32,343 nucleotides of DNA from an uncultured Oscillospiraceae bacterium (GCA_949291395.1 CASEVW010000041.1:1-32343); one strand, 5' to 3'. Positions 1 to 8,256 are shown, numbered from the stretch's first letter. The notes: a model not told the origin generated them from the letters alone. Numbers and translations: made by a program.

Positions 1-59
1 TACACCCGGCGGCCCTGGCCTGCGGCGGACGGCGCGCGTCTTACGATGGGATCAGCCAT
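1..59 (-). CDS. N-terminal fragment of the next dcw-cluster gene (possibly ftsW)
   Basis: An ATG at 59 on the minus strand follows a strong AAGGAGG ribosome site with good spacing and opens a frame that runs out of the window after 19 codons, beginning MADPIVRRAPSAAGQ. The fragment is too short to identify. Its position 26 nt after mraY and in the same direction fits the gene that usually follows mraY in Clostridia, either ftsW/spoVE (lipid II polymerase) or murD. The basic, Pro/Ala-rich start without a nucleotide-binding motif fits a cytoplasmic tail before a membrane protein better than MurD. That is inference only. Confidence 0.45.
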   Translation of the reverse strand, partial: MADPIVRRAPSAAGQGRRV

Positions 60-85
60 AAGTCACAGGCCTCCTTTGCAAACGA

Positions 86-1093
86 TCAATAACACAGATA
101 AGCGAACACAAGGCCCAGGGCCACGAACATGGCGGCCAGCAGGCTGAAACCGGCGTCGATCTTCACCTCGCTCCAGCCGCGCATCTCGAAGGAGTGGTGG
201 ATGGGGGTCATCTTAAACAGGCGCTTGCCGTGGGTCAGCTTGAAGTAGGTCACCTGGATCACCACGGTGGCCGCCTCCCAGATGTACACCGCGCCGAAGA
301 AGAACAAGATCTCCGGCCGGCCCATGCCGTAGGCAAGGCCCGCCACCGCGCCGCCCAGGAACATGCTGCCGGTGTCGCCCATGAAGGTCTTGGCCGGGTA
401 GAAGTTCCAGATCAAAAAGCCCGCCAGCGCGCCGGCCAGGGCCGCCACGAACAGGCTGATGTTAAAGTGGCCCAGCAGGCTGCTGAGAGTCAAAAAGCCC
501 AGCATGCTCACAAAGGTCACGCAGGAGCACAGCCCGTCGATGCCGTCGGTCAGGTTCACGGCGTTCACGATGCCGATGATCAGGATGTAAGACAGGGGGT
601 AGAAGAAGATGCCGAAGTCCACCATGCCAAAGAAGGGCAGGGTGATGCTGGTGCTCAGGGTGCCGTTGAGGGCAAGTCCACCCAGCAGCAGGGTGGTCAC
701 CAGCAGCTGCCCGGCGATCTTCTGCCAGGGGCGCAGGCCCAGGTTGCGCTTTTTGACCACCTTGATGAAGTCGTCCAAAAAGCCGATGAGGCCAAAGCCA
801 AAGGCCGAAAAGATAGACAGATACAGGTTCTGGCTGCCCGCGCCGCCCAGCAGCTCGGGGCTGGAGTGCATCAGGCTGAGCAGGGCAAAGCACACCGCCA
901 GCACACTGCCCAGAATAAAGCACAGGCCGCCCATGGTGGGGGTGCCCTGTTTTTTGTTGTGCCAGGTGGGGCCGATCTCCTTGATGGTCTGCCCAAAGTG
1001 GAGCTTGCGCAAAAAGGGAATGATGAAAAGGCCGGAGACCGCCGAGATGATAAATCCGCAGGCGGCGGCCACGATCAGCGCGTAGCGTGCCAT
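86..1093 (-). CDS. mraY: Phospho-N-acetylmuramoyl-pentapeptide-transferase MraY
   Basis: This integral membrane enzyme transfers phospho-MurNAc-pentapeptide from UDP to undecaprenyl phosphate, making lipid I on the cytoplasmic face. The 335-residue protein has the family landmarks: GTPTMGG near residues 50-56, the DD pair at 107-108 (DDFIK), NAVNLTDGIDGL, GDTGSMFLGG and the histidine-rich HHSFEMRGW loop near the C-terminus. About ten hydrophobic segments are visible and the length is usual. The ATG at 1093 is preceded by GAGGAGA at good spacing. It begins 18 nt after the murF stop codon, so the two are probably co-transcribed and perhaps translationally coupled. Confidence 0.97.
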   Translation of the reverse strand: MARYALIVAAACGFIISAVSGLFIIPFLRKLHFGQTIKEIGPTWHNKKQGTPTMGGLCFILGSVLAVCFALLSLMHSSPELLGGAGSQNLYLSIFSAFGFGLIGFLDDFIKVVKKRNLGLRPWQKIAGQLLVTTLLLGGLALNGTLSTSITLPFFGMVDFGIFFYPLSYILIIGIVNAVNLTDGIDGLCSCVTFVSMLGFLTLSSLLGHFNISLFVAALAGALAGFLIWNFYPAKTFMGDTGSMFLGGAVAGLAYGMGRPEILFFFGAVYIWEAATVVIQVTYFKLTHGKRLFKMTPIHHSFEMRGWSEVKIDAGFSLLAAMFVALGLVFAYLCY

Positions 1094-1111
1094 AAGTTTC
1101 GTTCTCCTCTG

Positions 1112-2500
1112 TTATTCCAAAGTGATTTTTTCATACAAAGCGGCCAGCACCTTTTCCAGCTGCACGCCCCGGCTGGCCTTTGCCAGCAGGGTGTCGCCGG
1201 GGCGCAGGATGCCCCGCAGGGCCTGAACGGCCTGGTCGTGGGTGTCGCAGCAGGTCACCGCAAGACCTGCTTTTTCCGCTTCTTCGGCCATAAAATGGCT
1301 TGCCTTGCCCAGGGTGACCAGATGGTGGATACCGCTTTGGGCCGCCAGGCGGCCCGCCTGCCGGTGGGCCTCTTCCTCAATGGCTCCCAGCTCCAGCATA
1401 TCCCCCAGCAGGGCGATCTTGCGCCCGGCGCTGGGATAGTCCGCAAACATGGCAAGGCTTGCTTTCATGCTGTCCGGGCTGGCGTTGTAGCAATCCTCAA
1501 TAAAAACGCAGCCGTTTTTCTCCACCCGGTTCTGGCGCATGCCGGTGCTTTGGTAATCCGCCAGGGCGGCGGCGCAGCGGGCGGCATCCAATCCAAGGCG
1601 GGTGGCGGCGGCGTAGGCGGCCAGGGCGTCGTACACGGCGTGGCGGCCCAGCACCGGGATCTGCACCGCAAATTCCCCGTGCTCTGTATCTTCCAACACG
1701 AAGCGCATGCCGCCGGGCACCGTCTCCACCTGGCGGGCCCGCACCTGGGCCCAGCCGGCATCGATGCCGTACCACACCGGGCGCAGCCGCTGGGGCAGCA
1801 TGCCGGTGTCTCTGGCTTTCACCAGATATTCGTCGTCGGCGTTCAGGGCCAGGGGCGCGCCGTCCGGCAAGCCGGCGCAGATCTCCAATTTTGCTTTCAG
1901 AATGTTGTCCCGGCTGCCCAGGCTGTCCAGATGGCTCACGCCGATGCAGGTGATGAGCCCTGCGCTGGGCTTGGCTGCCCGGCTCAGCCGCTCGATCTCG
2001 CCCAAAGCGCTCATGCCCATCTCCACCACGGCGTACTGGGTCTCGTCCGTCAGTCGGAAGAGGGTGTTGGGCACGCCGATCTCGTTGTTCTGGTTGCCCT
2101 CGGTCTTTAAGGCATTGCCAAAGGCGCTGAGCACCGCGTAGCAGAACTCCTTGGTGGTGGTCTTGCCCACGCTGCCGGTGACGCCGATCATCTTGGGGTG
2201 GAACAGCATCCGGTAGTTGGCCCCCATGCGCACCATGGCGTGGTGGCTGCTGGGGCAGAGCACCAGCTGGCGCTGGGGCACCCCCTCCACCGGGTGGTTC
2301 GCCACCACATAGGCAGCGCCTTGCTGCACCGCCTGGGCGGCAAAGTCGTGGCCGTCCACCCGCTGGCCCGCAAAACACACGAACACGCAGTTGGGGCACA
2401 GCTTGCGGCTGTCGGTGACCACCGCCTCGATCATCTCGCTGCCCACCGAACCGGCCTGGGCCAGTCCGGCAAGCAGCATCCTTGCAGGGATCGGCTGCAT
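1112..2500 (-). CDS. murF: UDP-N-acetylmuramoyl-tripeptide:D-alanyl-D-alanine ligase MurF
   Basis: This cytoplasmic ATP-dependent ligase adds D-Ala-D-Ala to the UDP-MurNAc-tripeptide, the last soluble step before MraY. The 462-residue protein shows the Mur ligase order: an N-terminal substrate domain with VVTDSRKL near 27-34, the ATP-binding loop GVTGSVGKTTTKEF at 106-119, the central motif NQNNEIGVPNTLF (a MurF hallmark), the C-terminal signature EDCYNASPDSMKASL, and ALLGDMLELG. The ATG at 2500 has an AAAGGAGG site 9 nt upstream. A strong stem-loop (2523-2554) separates it from the upstream penicillin-binding protein gene, so read-through could be partly limited there. Confidence 0.97.
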   Translation of the reverse strand: MQPIPARMLLAGLAQAGSVGSEMIEAVVTDSRKLCPNCVFVCFAGQRVDGHDFAAQAVQQGAAYVVANHPVEGVPQRQLVLCPSSHHAMVRMGANYRMLFHPKMIGVTGSVGKTTTKEFCYAVLSAFGNALKTEGNQNNEIGVPNTLFRLTDETQYAVVEMGMSALGEIERLSRAAKPSAGLITCIGVSHLDSLGSRDNILKAKLEICAGLPDGAPLALNADDEYLVKARDTGMLPQRLRPVWYGIDAGWAQVRARQVETVPGGMRFVLEDTEHGEFAVQIPVLGRHAVYDALAAYAAATRLGLDAARCAAALADYQSTGMRQNRVEKNGCVFIEDCYNASPDSMKASLAMFADYPSAGRKIALLGDMLELGAIEEEAHRQAGRLAAQSGIHHLVTLGKASHFMAEEAEKAGLAVTCCDTHDQAVQALRGILRPGDTLLAKASRGVQLEKVLAALYEKITLE

Positions 2501-2522
2501 GAAAAATAGCCTCCTTTATAAA

Positions 2523-2554
2523 GGGCAGCGCGCTGATTTGCAGGCGCGATGCCC
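2523..2554 (-). other. Stem-loop between the PBP gene and murF
   Basis: GGGCAGCGCGC (2523-2533) pairs with GCGCGATGCCC (2544-2554) over 11 positions with one mismatch around a 10-nt loop. It lies directly before the murF Shine-Dalgarno (2511-2518). On the minus strand it is followed only by TTTAT, so it is a poor terminator. It may act as an RNA processing or stability element, or as a weak attenuator that sets the ratio of PBP to MurF. Confidence 0.5.
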
Positions 2555-2609
2555 GTCTGTGCTTGTTACATCAGTATGCGGCAACTGGCCGCGGAATGTG
2601 TACAGGCCG

Positions 2610-4970
2610 TTATTCGGCCGGCTGGGCCGGGTCGCTGGCGGCACTGGTGTCGCTGGCGGCATCGGTGCCGGTATCCACGGCGGCGGCCTGGGCGGTGATG
2701 GTCACGATGGTGCCCATGGGGGTCTCGGTGCCCGCCGCCACGTCCTGGGCGGTCACGGTGCCCTCCGAATCGCCGCTCACCTTCACGTTCAGGCCGGCGG
2801 CGCTGAGGATCTGGCTGGCCAGGGCCACGCTCTTGCCGGTCACGTCCGGCACGGGCACCTTGGTGTATTCCGCCGTGTCGGTGTACAGATAGATGGTAGT
2901 GCCGCCGGGCACCTCGGTGCCCGCTTCCGGGTACTGGGCCAGCACCAGGTCGCCGCTGCCCACCCGGCGGTGGGTCAGGCCCTTTTTGTTCAGTTCCACC
3001 TGGGCCATGTCCCACTGCTTGTAGCTGTAATTGGAGGGGTTCACCAGATCCGGCACCTTCACATTGCCGGTGGGCAGCAGGCTGCTGTCCGTCTCGATGC
3101 CCAGATAGGGGGCCACCTCACTGATGATGTTGCCCACCAGGGGGGCGCTCAGCATGGAGCCGTAGTCGGTGTCGGCGTGGGGCTCGTCGATGAAGGCCAG
3201 GATGGCGATCTGGGGATCGTCCGCCGGCAGCACCGCCACAAAGCTGGATACCTTCTCCCAGTCGCCGTCCTCCCGCTTGCCGGTGTCCAGCTTTTCGCTG
3301 GTGCCGGACTTGCCGCCGATGTGATAGCCCGCCACGTAGGCGTTGCGGCCGGCGGCGCCGTCCGCGCCGTAGTCCACCACGCCCTCCATCATGGAGAGCA
3401 CCGCCTGGGACACTTCCTCGCTGATGACCTGGCGCTTGGGGCTGGGGGAGATCTCCTCCACCACGTTGCCGTCCGCGTCCACGATCTGGCTGACGATGTG
3501 GGGCTGCACCAGGTAGCCGCCGTTGGCAATGGCGGAAACGGCGGTGATCATCTGGATGGGGGTCACCTTCTGGGCCTGGCCGAAACTGGTGGAGGCCAGG
3601 TCGATGACGGTCATGCTGTCCTGGGGATGGTAAGACACCCCGGCCACGGGAGACTGCTCCGCCGGCAGGTCGATGCCGGTGATCTCGGTAAAGCCAAAGG
3701 CGTTATAGTAATCCGAGAAGGTGTCCACGCCCATGGCCTGGGCCTCCTTGATGGTGGCGATGTTGCAGCTGTTGTACAGCACCATGCCCATGTTCTGCCA
3801 GCCGTGGTCGGCGCCCTCGGCACATCCATAGTCCTTGGTGCCGGGCAGCACCTGATAGCTGCCGCCGCAGTAGTAGGTGGTGCCGGGGGTGCTGGCCCCG
3901 GAGTCGATGGCGGCGCTGGTGGTGATCAGCTTGAACACCGAACCGGGGGTGTACAGCTCGGTGATGGCCTTGTTTTTCCATTGGCGCTGGCGCTCTTCGC
4001 CCTGCACCTTGGTGTACTCCTCCCCGTCCAGGCCCTCCAGCAGGGCGGCCCGCTCCGGGTCGTAGATGACCATGGGCTGGTTGGGGTCAAAATCAGGCTT
4101 GGTGGCCATGGCCAGGATCGCGCCGGTGTTCACGTCCATCACGATGGCCGCGCCCCGCTCGGTCACGTTGTTCACCTTCACCGAGTTTTCCAGGTATTTT
4201 TCCACGATGGCCTGGATGTTGGCGTCCAGCGTGAGCACCAGGCTGTTGCCGTCCTCCGCCGGGTACTCCACCCGGTCCTCGTTGGCGATCTCGTTGCCCA
4301 GGCCGTTTTTGATGCTCACCAGGCGGCCGGGGGTGCCGGCCAGCGTCTCTTCGTAGTAGCTTTCCAGCCCGTAAAAGCCGTAGCCGTCGGCGTGCATAAA
4401 GCCCAGCACGCTGGCGGCAAAGGCCCCGTAGGGGTATTCCCGCTTGGTGTCCTGGGTGATGGTGATGGGCAGGCCGTTTTTGTTGGCGTATTCCCGCACC
4501 TGGTCAGCGATGGGTTTGTCCACCTGCTTTGCCAGCACCTCGTACTGGCTCTCGGTGTCGATGAGCTTATCGTACACCTCCTGCTCGTCCAGGCCCAGCA
4601 TGCCGGCCACGTCGGCGCTGACGGTGCGCACCCGCTCGGTGCGGCGCACCTCGGCGCTGCGCTCGTCCCCCTCGGCGGCCTTGAGGGCGCTGATCTGGCT
4701 GGGGTCGGCGGCGATGGTCCACACGATGCTGCTTTTTGCCAGCACCTTGCCGGTGGCGTCGTAGATCTGGCCCCGGGTGGGGGTGACCGCCACGTCTTTT
4801 AACTGCTGGTTGGCGGCCTGGATGCGGTATTCATCGTGCTTTACGATCTGCAGCCAGTACAGCCGCCCAATCAGCACGCAGGCCCCCAGCACGAAAGCGC
4901 CGCCCAGCATCCAGAACCGGGCTGCGGACTTTTTTTTGCGGGGCCGCTGGGAATTGTTTTGTTCTGCCAT
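2610..4970 (-). CDS. Class B penicillin-binding protein (FtsI/SpoVD type) with two PASTA domains
   Basis: This is a membrane-anchored peptidoglycan transpeptidase, probably the division or sporulation septum enzyme by its place in the cluster. The 786 residues run as follows: basic tail (RKKK), one membrane anchor about 19-38, a PBP dimerisation domain with TRGQIYDATG near 65-74, then the transpeptidase domain with nucleophile Ser344 in SVFK, the SCN triad at 401-403 and KSGT at 554-557. Two PASTA repeats follow, about 637-699 and 704-761, and then a low-complexity Ala/Asp/Ser tail. B. subtilis SpoVD has one PASTA domain and PBP2B two, so the PASTA count does not by itself decide between a sporulation and a vegetative role. 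A terminator-like hairpin (5025-5054) lies between this gene and the ftsL-like gene, so it may need its own promoter, which was not seen. Confidence 0.93.
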   Translation of the reverse strand: MAEQNNSQRPRKKKSAARFWMLGGAFVLGACVLIGRLYWLQIVKHDEYRIQAANQQLKDVAVTPTRGQIYDATGKVLAKSSIVWTIAADPSQISALKAAEGDERSAEVRRTERVRTVSADVAGMLGLDEQEVYDKLIDTESQYEVLAKQVDKPIADQVREYANKNGLPITITQDTKREYPYGAFAASVLGFMHADGYGFYGLESYYEETLAGTPGRLVSIKNGLGNEIANEDRVEYPAEDGNSLVLTLDANIQAIVEKYLENSVKVNNVTERGAAIVMDVNTGAILAMATKPDFDPNQPMVIYDPERAALLEGLDGEEYTKVQGEERQRQWKNKAITELYTPGSVFKLITTSAAIDSGASTPGTTYYCGGSYQVLPGTKDYGCAEGADHGWQNMGMVLYNSCNIATIKEAQAMGVDTFSDYYNAFGFTEITGIDLPAEQSPVAGVSYHPQDSMTVIDLASTSFGQAQKVTPIQMITAVSAIANGGYLVQPHIVSQIVDADGNVVEEISPSPKRQVISEEVSQAVLSMMEGVVDYGADGAAGRNAYVAGYHIGGKSGTSEKLDTGKREDGDWEKVSSFVAVLPADDPQIAILAFIDEPHADTDYGSMLSAPLVGNIISEVAPYLGIETDSSLLPTGNVKVPDLVNPSNYSYKQWDMAQVELNKKGLTHRRVGSGDLVLAQYPEAGTEVPGGTTIYLYTDTAEYTKVPVPDVTGKSVALASQILSAAGLNVKVSGDSEGTVTAQDVAAGTETPMGTIVTITAQAAAVDTGTDAASDTSAASDPAQPAE

Positions 4971-5024
4971 GTGTCATGTTCCTCGCTGATCTTGCAACAA
5001 TTTGCCGCATTTTGTCCCAATAGC

Positions 5025-5054
5025 GAAAAAAGCGTGCGCTTGCGGCACGCTTTT
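5025..5054 (-). terminator. Terminator-like hairpin between the ftsL-like gene and the PBP gene
   Basis: AAAAGCGTGC (5028-5037) and GCACGCTTTT (5045-5054) form a perfect 10-bp stem with a 7-nt loop. On the minus strand the 3' arm continues into a run of six T. This has the full form of an intrinsic terminator just after the ftsL-like stop codon (5059). It sits inside a cluster normally transcribed as one unit, so partial termination seems likely. Confidence 0.75.
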
Positions 5055-5058
5055 CAGC

Positions 5059-5526
5059 TTACGGGTCAAGATAATCCATCAAACTAAGCAAACCGTTGCT
5101 CAAAAAATCACTGAAACGTTCAAAGCCGGTCTCCGGCCGCAGGATGGTGCTCTCGCTTTCCAGCGTCACATAGGTGATCTGGCTTTTATCCAGTTTCATC
5201 AGGCCCAGCTGGGTGGTGGCGATCTGCTCCACGTTTTTCAGGCTGGTCTTGCTGTCCAGCACGCCGGAAAGGTAGTTGTAATCGCTTTGGGCGTTCACCA
5301 GCTGCCGCTGGGTAGACTGGATCTGGGTGGTGAGCTCGGTGAGGGTGGCCTGGCTCTCCAGCAGGCCGGCGGTGAGGCCCACCATCACCACGCACACCGC
5401 GATGACCTTGATCTTTTCGGCGCTTATCTTCAGTTTCTGCTTTTTGCCTTCCACCGCCCGCATCCGGGGCTTTGTTTCCAGGGGACGGCCCGCGAACCGT
5501 TCCAGATCATAGGCTGCCTGTGCCAT
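5059..5526 (-). CDS. ftsL: FtsL/DivIC-like septum protein
   Basis: This is a small bitopic membrane protein of about 155 residues: a basic cytoplasmic segment (KPRMRAVEGKKQKLK), one membrane helix (VIAVCVVMVGLTAGLL), then an extracytoplasmic heptad-rich stretch (LTELTTQIQSTQRQLVNAQ) and the conserved short tail IATTQLGLMKLDKSQITYV. This layout and the position between rsmH and the PBP gene are typical of FtsL, which links the divisome FtsB/DivIC to the septal transpeptidase. Sequence similarity in this family is low, so the call rests on architecture and neighbours. The ATG at 5526 is preferred over a GTG at 5538, because the GTG lies inside the ribosome site AGAGGTGAG. A GC-rich hairpin (5559-5576) lies in the gap after rsmH. 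Confidence 0.8.
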   Translation of the reverse strand: MAQAAYDLERFAGRPLETKPRMRAVEGKKQKLKISAEKIKVIAVCVVMVGLTAGLLESQATLTELTTQIQSTQRQLVNAQSDYNYLSGVLDSKTSLKNVEQIATTQLGLMKLDKSQITYVTLESESTILRPETGFERFSDFLSNGLLSLMDYLDP

Positions 5527-5584
5527 GTGACCGCTCACCTCTTTCTTGTTGCATATTGCCGCACCCGGCGGTGCGGGCGCTGTG

Positions 5585-6508
5585 TTACAGTTTTTCGATC
5601 ACCCGCAGCTTGGCGGAGCGGCTGCGCCGGTTCTCCTCCAGCTCCTGCGGGGTTGCCTCGATGGGCTTGCGGGTGATGAGTTTGCCCTTCGCCTTGCCGC
5701 CGCAGACGCACACCGGATACTCCGGCGGGCAGGTGCAGGCGGTGGCCCACTGGCGGAACTTGTTCTTCACCAAACGGTCTTCCAGCGAGTGGAAGGTGAT
5801 GATGGCAAAGCGTCCGCCGGGCAACAGCAGGTCAAAGATCTCGTCCATGCCCTGGCTGAGCACGTCCAGCTCGCTGTTCACGGCGATGCGCAGGGCCTGA
5901 AAGCTGCGGCGGGCGGGGTTTTTGTCCTTGCGGCGCACCGCCGGGGGCAGGGCGCTGGCAATGGCGTCCGCCAGCTGCAGCGTGGTCTCAAAGGGCGTTT
6001 CTTCCCGGCGCTGCACGATGCGCCCGGCAATGGCCCAGGCGTAGGGCTCCTCGCCGTACTCCCGCAAAATGCGGGCCAGCTCTTCCCGGCTGGCGCTGTT
6101 CATCAGGTCCGCCGCCGTGGGGCCGCTCTGGCTCATGCGCATGTCCAGCGGGGCGTCTGCCCGGTAGGAAAAGCCCCGGGAAGCGTCGTCCAGCTGGTGG
6201 GAGGAGACTCCCAGGTCCAGCAAAGCGCCGTTGATGTGATGGATACCCAGGCCGTACAGGGCGCTGCGGGCGTTGCAGAAATTGGTCTGCACCAAAGTGG
6301 CCGGCAGGCCCTCCAGGGCTTTGCCCGCCGCCTGGATGGCGTCCGGGTCCTGATCCAGGCTGACCAGCCGCCCGGTGGTCAAACGCCGGGCGATCTGGCT
6401 GGAATGGCCGCCGCCGCCGGCGGTACCGTCTAGATAGATGCCCGCCGGGTCGATGGCCAGGCCTTCCAAACATTCGTTGAGCAAAACGGGGATATGATTG
6501 AATTCCAC
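5585..6508 (-). CDS. rsmH: 16S rRNA (cytosine1402-N4)-methyltransferase RsmH
   Basis: This SAM-dependent enzyme methylates N4 of C1402 in the decoding centre of 16S rRNA. It was formerly called MraW. The 307-residue protein has the family start HIPVLLNECLEGL, the SAM loop DGTAGGGGHS at 27-36, LDQDPDAI, NFCNARSAL, the motif LLDLGVSSHQLDDASRGFSYRAD (broken here only for description), and the ending FHSLEDRLVKNKF. It lies 12 nt after mraZ and is the second gene of the dcw transcript. Confidence 0.97.
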   Translation of the reverse strand: MEFNHIPVLLNECLEGLAIDPAGIYLDGTAGGGGHSSQIARRLTTGRLVSLDQDPDAIQAAGKALEGLPATLVQTNFCNARSALYGLGIHHINGALLDLGVSSHQLDDASRGFSYRADAPLDMRMSQSGPTAADLMNSASREELARILREYGEEPYAWAIAGRIVQRREETPFETTLQLADAIASALPPAVRRKDKNPARRSFQALRIAVNSELDVLSQGMDEIFDLLLPGGRFAIITFHSLEDRLVKNKFRQWATACTCPPEYPVCVCGGKAKGKLITRKPIEATPQELEENRRSRSAKLRVIEKL

Positions 6509-6520
6509 GTGCTGTCCCCC

Positions 6521-6940
6521 TTACAAGTCCAGTTCTTCCATGGCCGCTTCCAGCTCGTCGCTGCCAAAGGCGGCCTGTTTTTGCTGCCATGCAGCGGTAT
6601 CCCAGATCTCGGCGCGTTTGCCCACGCCGATGATGGTAACGTCTTTTTGCAGGTTCGCATGGGCCCGCAGCGAGGGCGAGATGAGCACCCGGCCCTGCTT
6701 GTCCGGGCTGACCTGGGTGGCCATGGCGAACAGAAAGCGCTGGATCTCACGGGTCTTGACCATGCTCTTGGTCTGCATCTTTTCGCAGATGGCCTGCCAC
6801 TCGCTTTCCGGAAAGGCCACCAGGCAGCCGTCCATCCACCGGGTGATGACGAACTCCTTGCCCATCTGCTCCCGGAACCGTGCGGGGAAATTCAGACGGC
6901 CCTTTTCGTCGATGGCGTAGTTGTACTCGCCCATCAGCAT
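6521..6940 (-). CDS. mraZ: Transcriptional regulator MraZ
   Basis: MraZ is a DNA-binding protein of two AbrB-like halves that controls its own dcw operon. The 139-residue product begins MLMGEYNYAIDEKGRLNFP and carries the second conserved half QVSPDKQGRVLISPSLRAHA. An in-frame ATG exists upstream at 7033, but the family starts at M(F/L)MGEY, so 6940 is used. An alternative ATG two codons on (6934) also has an AGGG at suitable spacing. The gene is preceded by a leader of about 107 nt, a promoter (7054-7082) and three MraZ-type repeats (7018-7044), so autoregulation is directly supported by sequence. Confidence 0.95.
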   Translation of the reverse strand: MLMGEYNYAIDEKGRLNFPARFREQMGKEFVITRWMDGCLVAFPESEWQAICEKMQTKSMVKTREIQRFLFAMATQVSPDKQGRVLISPSLRAHANLQKDVTIIGVGKRAEIWDTAAWQQKQAAFGSDELEAAMEELDL

Positions 6941-7017
6941 CCCTGACCGCCTGCCTTTCCGGGGCCTTTTTGGGGGGATGCGGCAGCCGGTTTGCGGATC
7001 CACTGCGGTGGACGAAA

Positions 7018-7044
7018 CTCCACTTCTCCCCACTTCTACCCACT
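7018..7044 (-). promoter_or_regulatory. MraZ box: three direct repeats at 10-bp period
   Basis: On the minus strand the motif AGTGGG occurs twice and AGTGGA once, each 10 bp apart (one helical turn), starting a few bases after the predicted transcription start. MraZ proteins are known to bind clusters of TGGGN repeats with this spacing upstream of mraZ. The location immediately downstream of the -10 box suggests repression by blocking the polymerase. Confidence 0.88.
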
Positions 7045-7053
7045 GTAATCATA

Positions 7054-7082
7054 ATTATACGGTATGGCCCCCTAAAATGCAA
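7054..7082 (-). promoter_or_regulatory. Promoter of the mraZ/dcw cluster
   Basis: On the minus strand TTGCAT (7077-7082) and TATAAT (7054-7059) are separated by exactly 17 bp. Transcription would start near 7047, just before the MraZ repeats. Confidence 0.85.
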
Positions 7083-7184
7083 GACAGTGCCGTAAAAAAG
7101 AAATGTGAAAAAATCGCTCTTTTGCCGCATATTATCCCGGTTTTTCCGGCGTTTTGACGGAACACCGCGCCCTTTTTGCCCGCA

Positions 7185-7230
7185 AAAAAGCAGGCCCCCG
7201 GCGTGGGAGTCTCCACGCTGAGGGCCTGCT
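7185..7230 (-). terminator. Intrinsic terminator after the coiled-coil gene
   Basis: GCAGGCCC (7190-7197) pairs with GGGCCTGC (7222-7229), and an inner stem GCGTGG/CCACGC closes on a 6-nt loop. On the minus strand a run of T follows (7185-7189). It ends the uvrC-nuoE-like-rsmD-coiled-coil group and insulates the dcw promoter. Confidence 0.88.
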
Positions 7231-7248
7231 GTGATTCGGTTTTGTGGA

Positions 7249-7710
7249 TCAGCCGCCGTTTTTGGCGTTCTGGCGCAGGTTGGCGCGCACCGTTTTCACC
7301 TCGGCGGCGTTGCGGGCCAGCTGCTCCTCGGTGATGCGCAGCATGTTCTCGCAGTAGTCGGTGACGGTGGTGCGCATCTCACGGGACTGGCTCTGAGCAG
7401 AGGACAGGATGTCCGCCGCGCGCTGCTGGGCCGCCCGCACGATCTGCTCCTCCCCCACCAGGATGCGGGCCCGGTCCTCGGCCTTTTTCACAATGGCCTC
7501 GGCCTCCCGCTTTGCGTCGGCAACGATGTCGGCCCGGTCGTTCACGATGGCCTTTGCCTGGCGGATCTCGGTGGGCATGTTCAGGCGGATCTCGTCGATG
7601 ATGTCCCGCATTTTGTCAATGTCCACCATGCGCTTGCTGCCGGAGAACGGCAGGCCGGAGGCCTCTTCCATGGTCTCTTCCATCAGGTCCAGCAATTCGT
7701 CGATGTTCAT
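7249..7710 (-). CDS. Conserved coiled-coil protein of unknown function
   Basis: The 153-residue protein is mostly helical. It starts MNIDELLDLMEETMEEA, then from about residue 28 to the end shows long charged heptad-like stretches rich in Ala, Arg, Glu and Lys (AKREAEAIVKKAEDRARIL, QRAADILSSAQSQSREM). There is no signal peptide, membrane segment or catalytic motif. Such proteins next to rsmD in Firmicutes are often labelled as ATPase- or DivIVA-like because of the coiled coil alone. It has no Walker motif, so ATPase activity is not supported. The start lies only 3 nt after the rsmD stop codon, indicating tight co-expression. A structural role is the most that can be suggested. Confidence 0.8.
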   Translation of the reverse strand: MNIDELLDLMEETMEEASGLPFSGSKRMVDIDKMRDIIDEIRLNMPTEIRQAKAIVNDRADIVADAKREAEAIVKKAEDRARILVGEEQIVRAAQQRAADILSSAQSQSREMRTTVTDYCENMLRITEEQLARNAAEVKTVRANLRQNAKNGG

Positions 7711-7713
7711 TGT

Positions 7714-8256
7714 TCAACGCTCCTTTTCATAGCGGGTCACCAGAACGGTGCCGTATCGGTACTGCTTTTTCTTCAAAAGGCCCTCACAGGCGTCCGGCAG
7801 CGGGGCCGCCACCTCGCTCTCGCACACCACGGTGCCCCCCGGCTCGGTGACCGCCGCCACCGCCGGCAATATCTCGGCCAGGGTGTTATGGCGGTAAGGC
7901 GGGTCCAGCAGCACCAGGTGATAGGTGCCCCTCTCCCGCTGCAAAAAGGCCGCCGCCTGGCTTTGGCAGATGCGGCTTTTTTCCGCCACGCACGCCGCCC
8001 GGCAGTTTTTGCCGATCACGCCGATGGCGCCCCGGTCCTGGTCCACGAAGGTGCAGGCGGCAGCGCCCCGGCTCAGCGCCTCAATGCCAAGCTGGCCGCT
8101 GCCTGCGAACAGGTCCAGCACTCTGGCCCCGGGCAGGATGAACTGCAAGGCGCTGAACATCCCCTCTTTCACCCGGTCCACGGTGGGCCTTGTAATGTCT
8201 TCTCCCGGCAGGGCCGTCAGCTTGGTCCCCCGGGCGGAACCTGAGATCACACGCAT
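7714..8256 (-). CDS. rsmD: 16S rRNA (guanine966-N2)-methyltransferase RsmD
   Basis: This SAM-dependent methyltransferase makes m2G966 in 16S rRNA. The 180-residue protein shows the family N-terminus MRVISGSARGTKL, the substrate segment TRPTVDRVKEGMFS, the SAM-binding motif VLDLFAGSGQLGIEALSRGA, and the catalytic DPPY in LLDPPYRHN. Length is normal. A well-formed promoter (8298-8326) lies directly upstream, overlapping the end of the preceding gene. In many Firmicutes rsmD is followed by coaD. Here the following gene is the coiled-coil protein and coaD is absent from the window. Confidence 0.95.
   Translation of the reverse strand: MRVISGSARGTKLTALPGEDITRPTVDRVKEGMFSALQFILPGARVLDLFAGSGQLGIEALSRGAAACTFVDQDRGAIGVIGKNCRAACVAEKSRICQSQAAAFLQRERGTYHLVLLDPPYRHNTLAEILPAVAAVTEPGGTVVCESEVAAPLPDACEGLLKKKQYRYGTVLVTRYEKER

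Noticed and set aside
194-4802. Very long open frames on the plus strand opposite mraY-murF-PBP (for example 2391-4802), rich in His, Gly and Gln
   Set aside because: They lie exactly opposite well-supported genes, have no ribosome sites or domains, and have the repetitive His/Gly/Val composition expected of antisense frames in GC-rich DNA. Similar long antisense frames occur opposite uvrC, ffh, the ATPase and the ABC genes.
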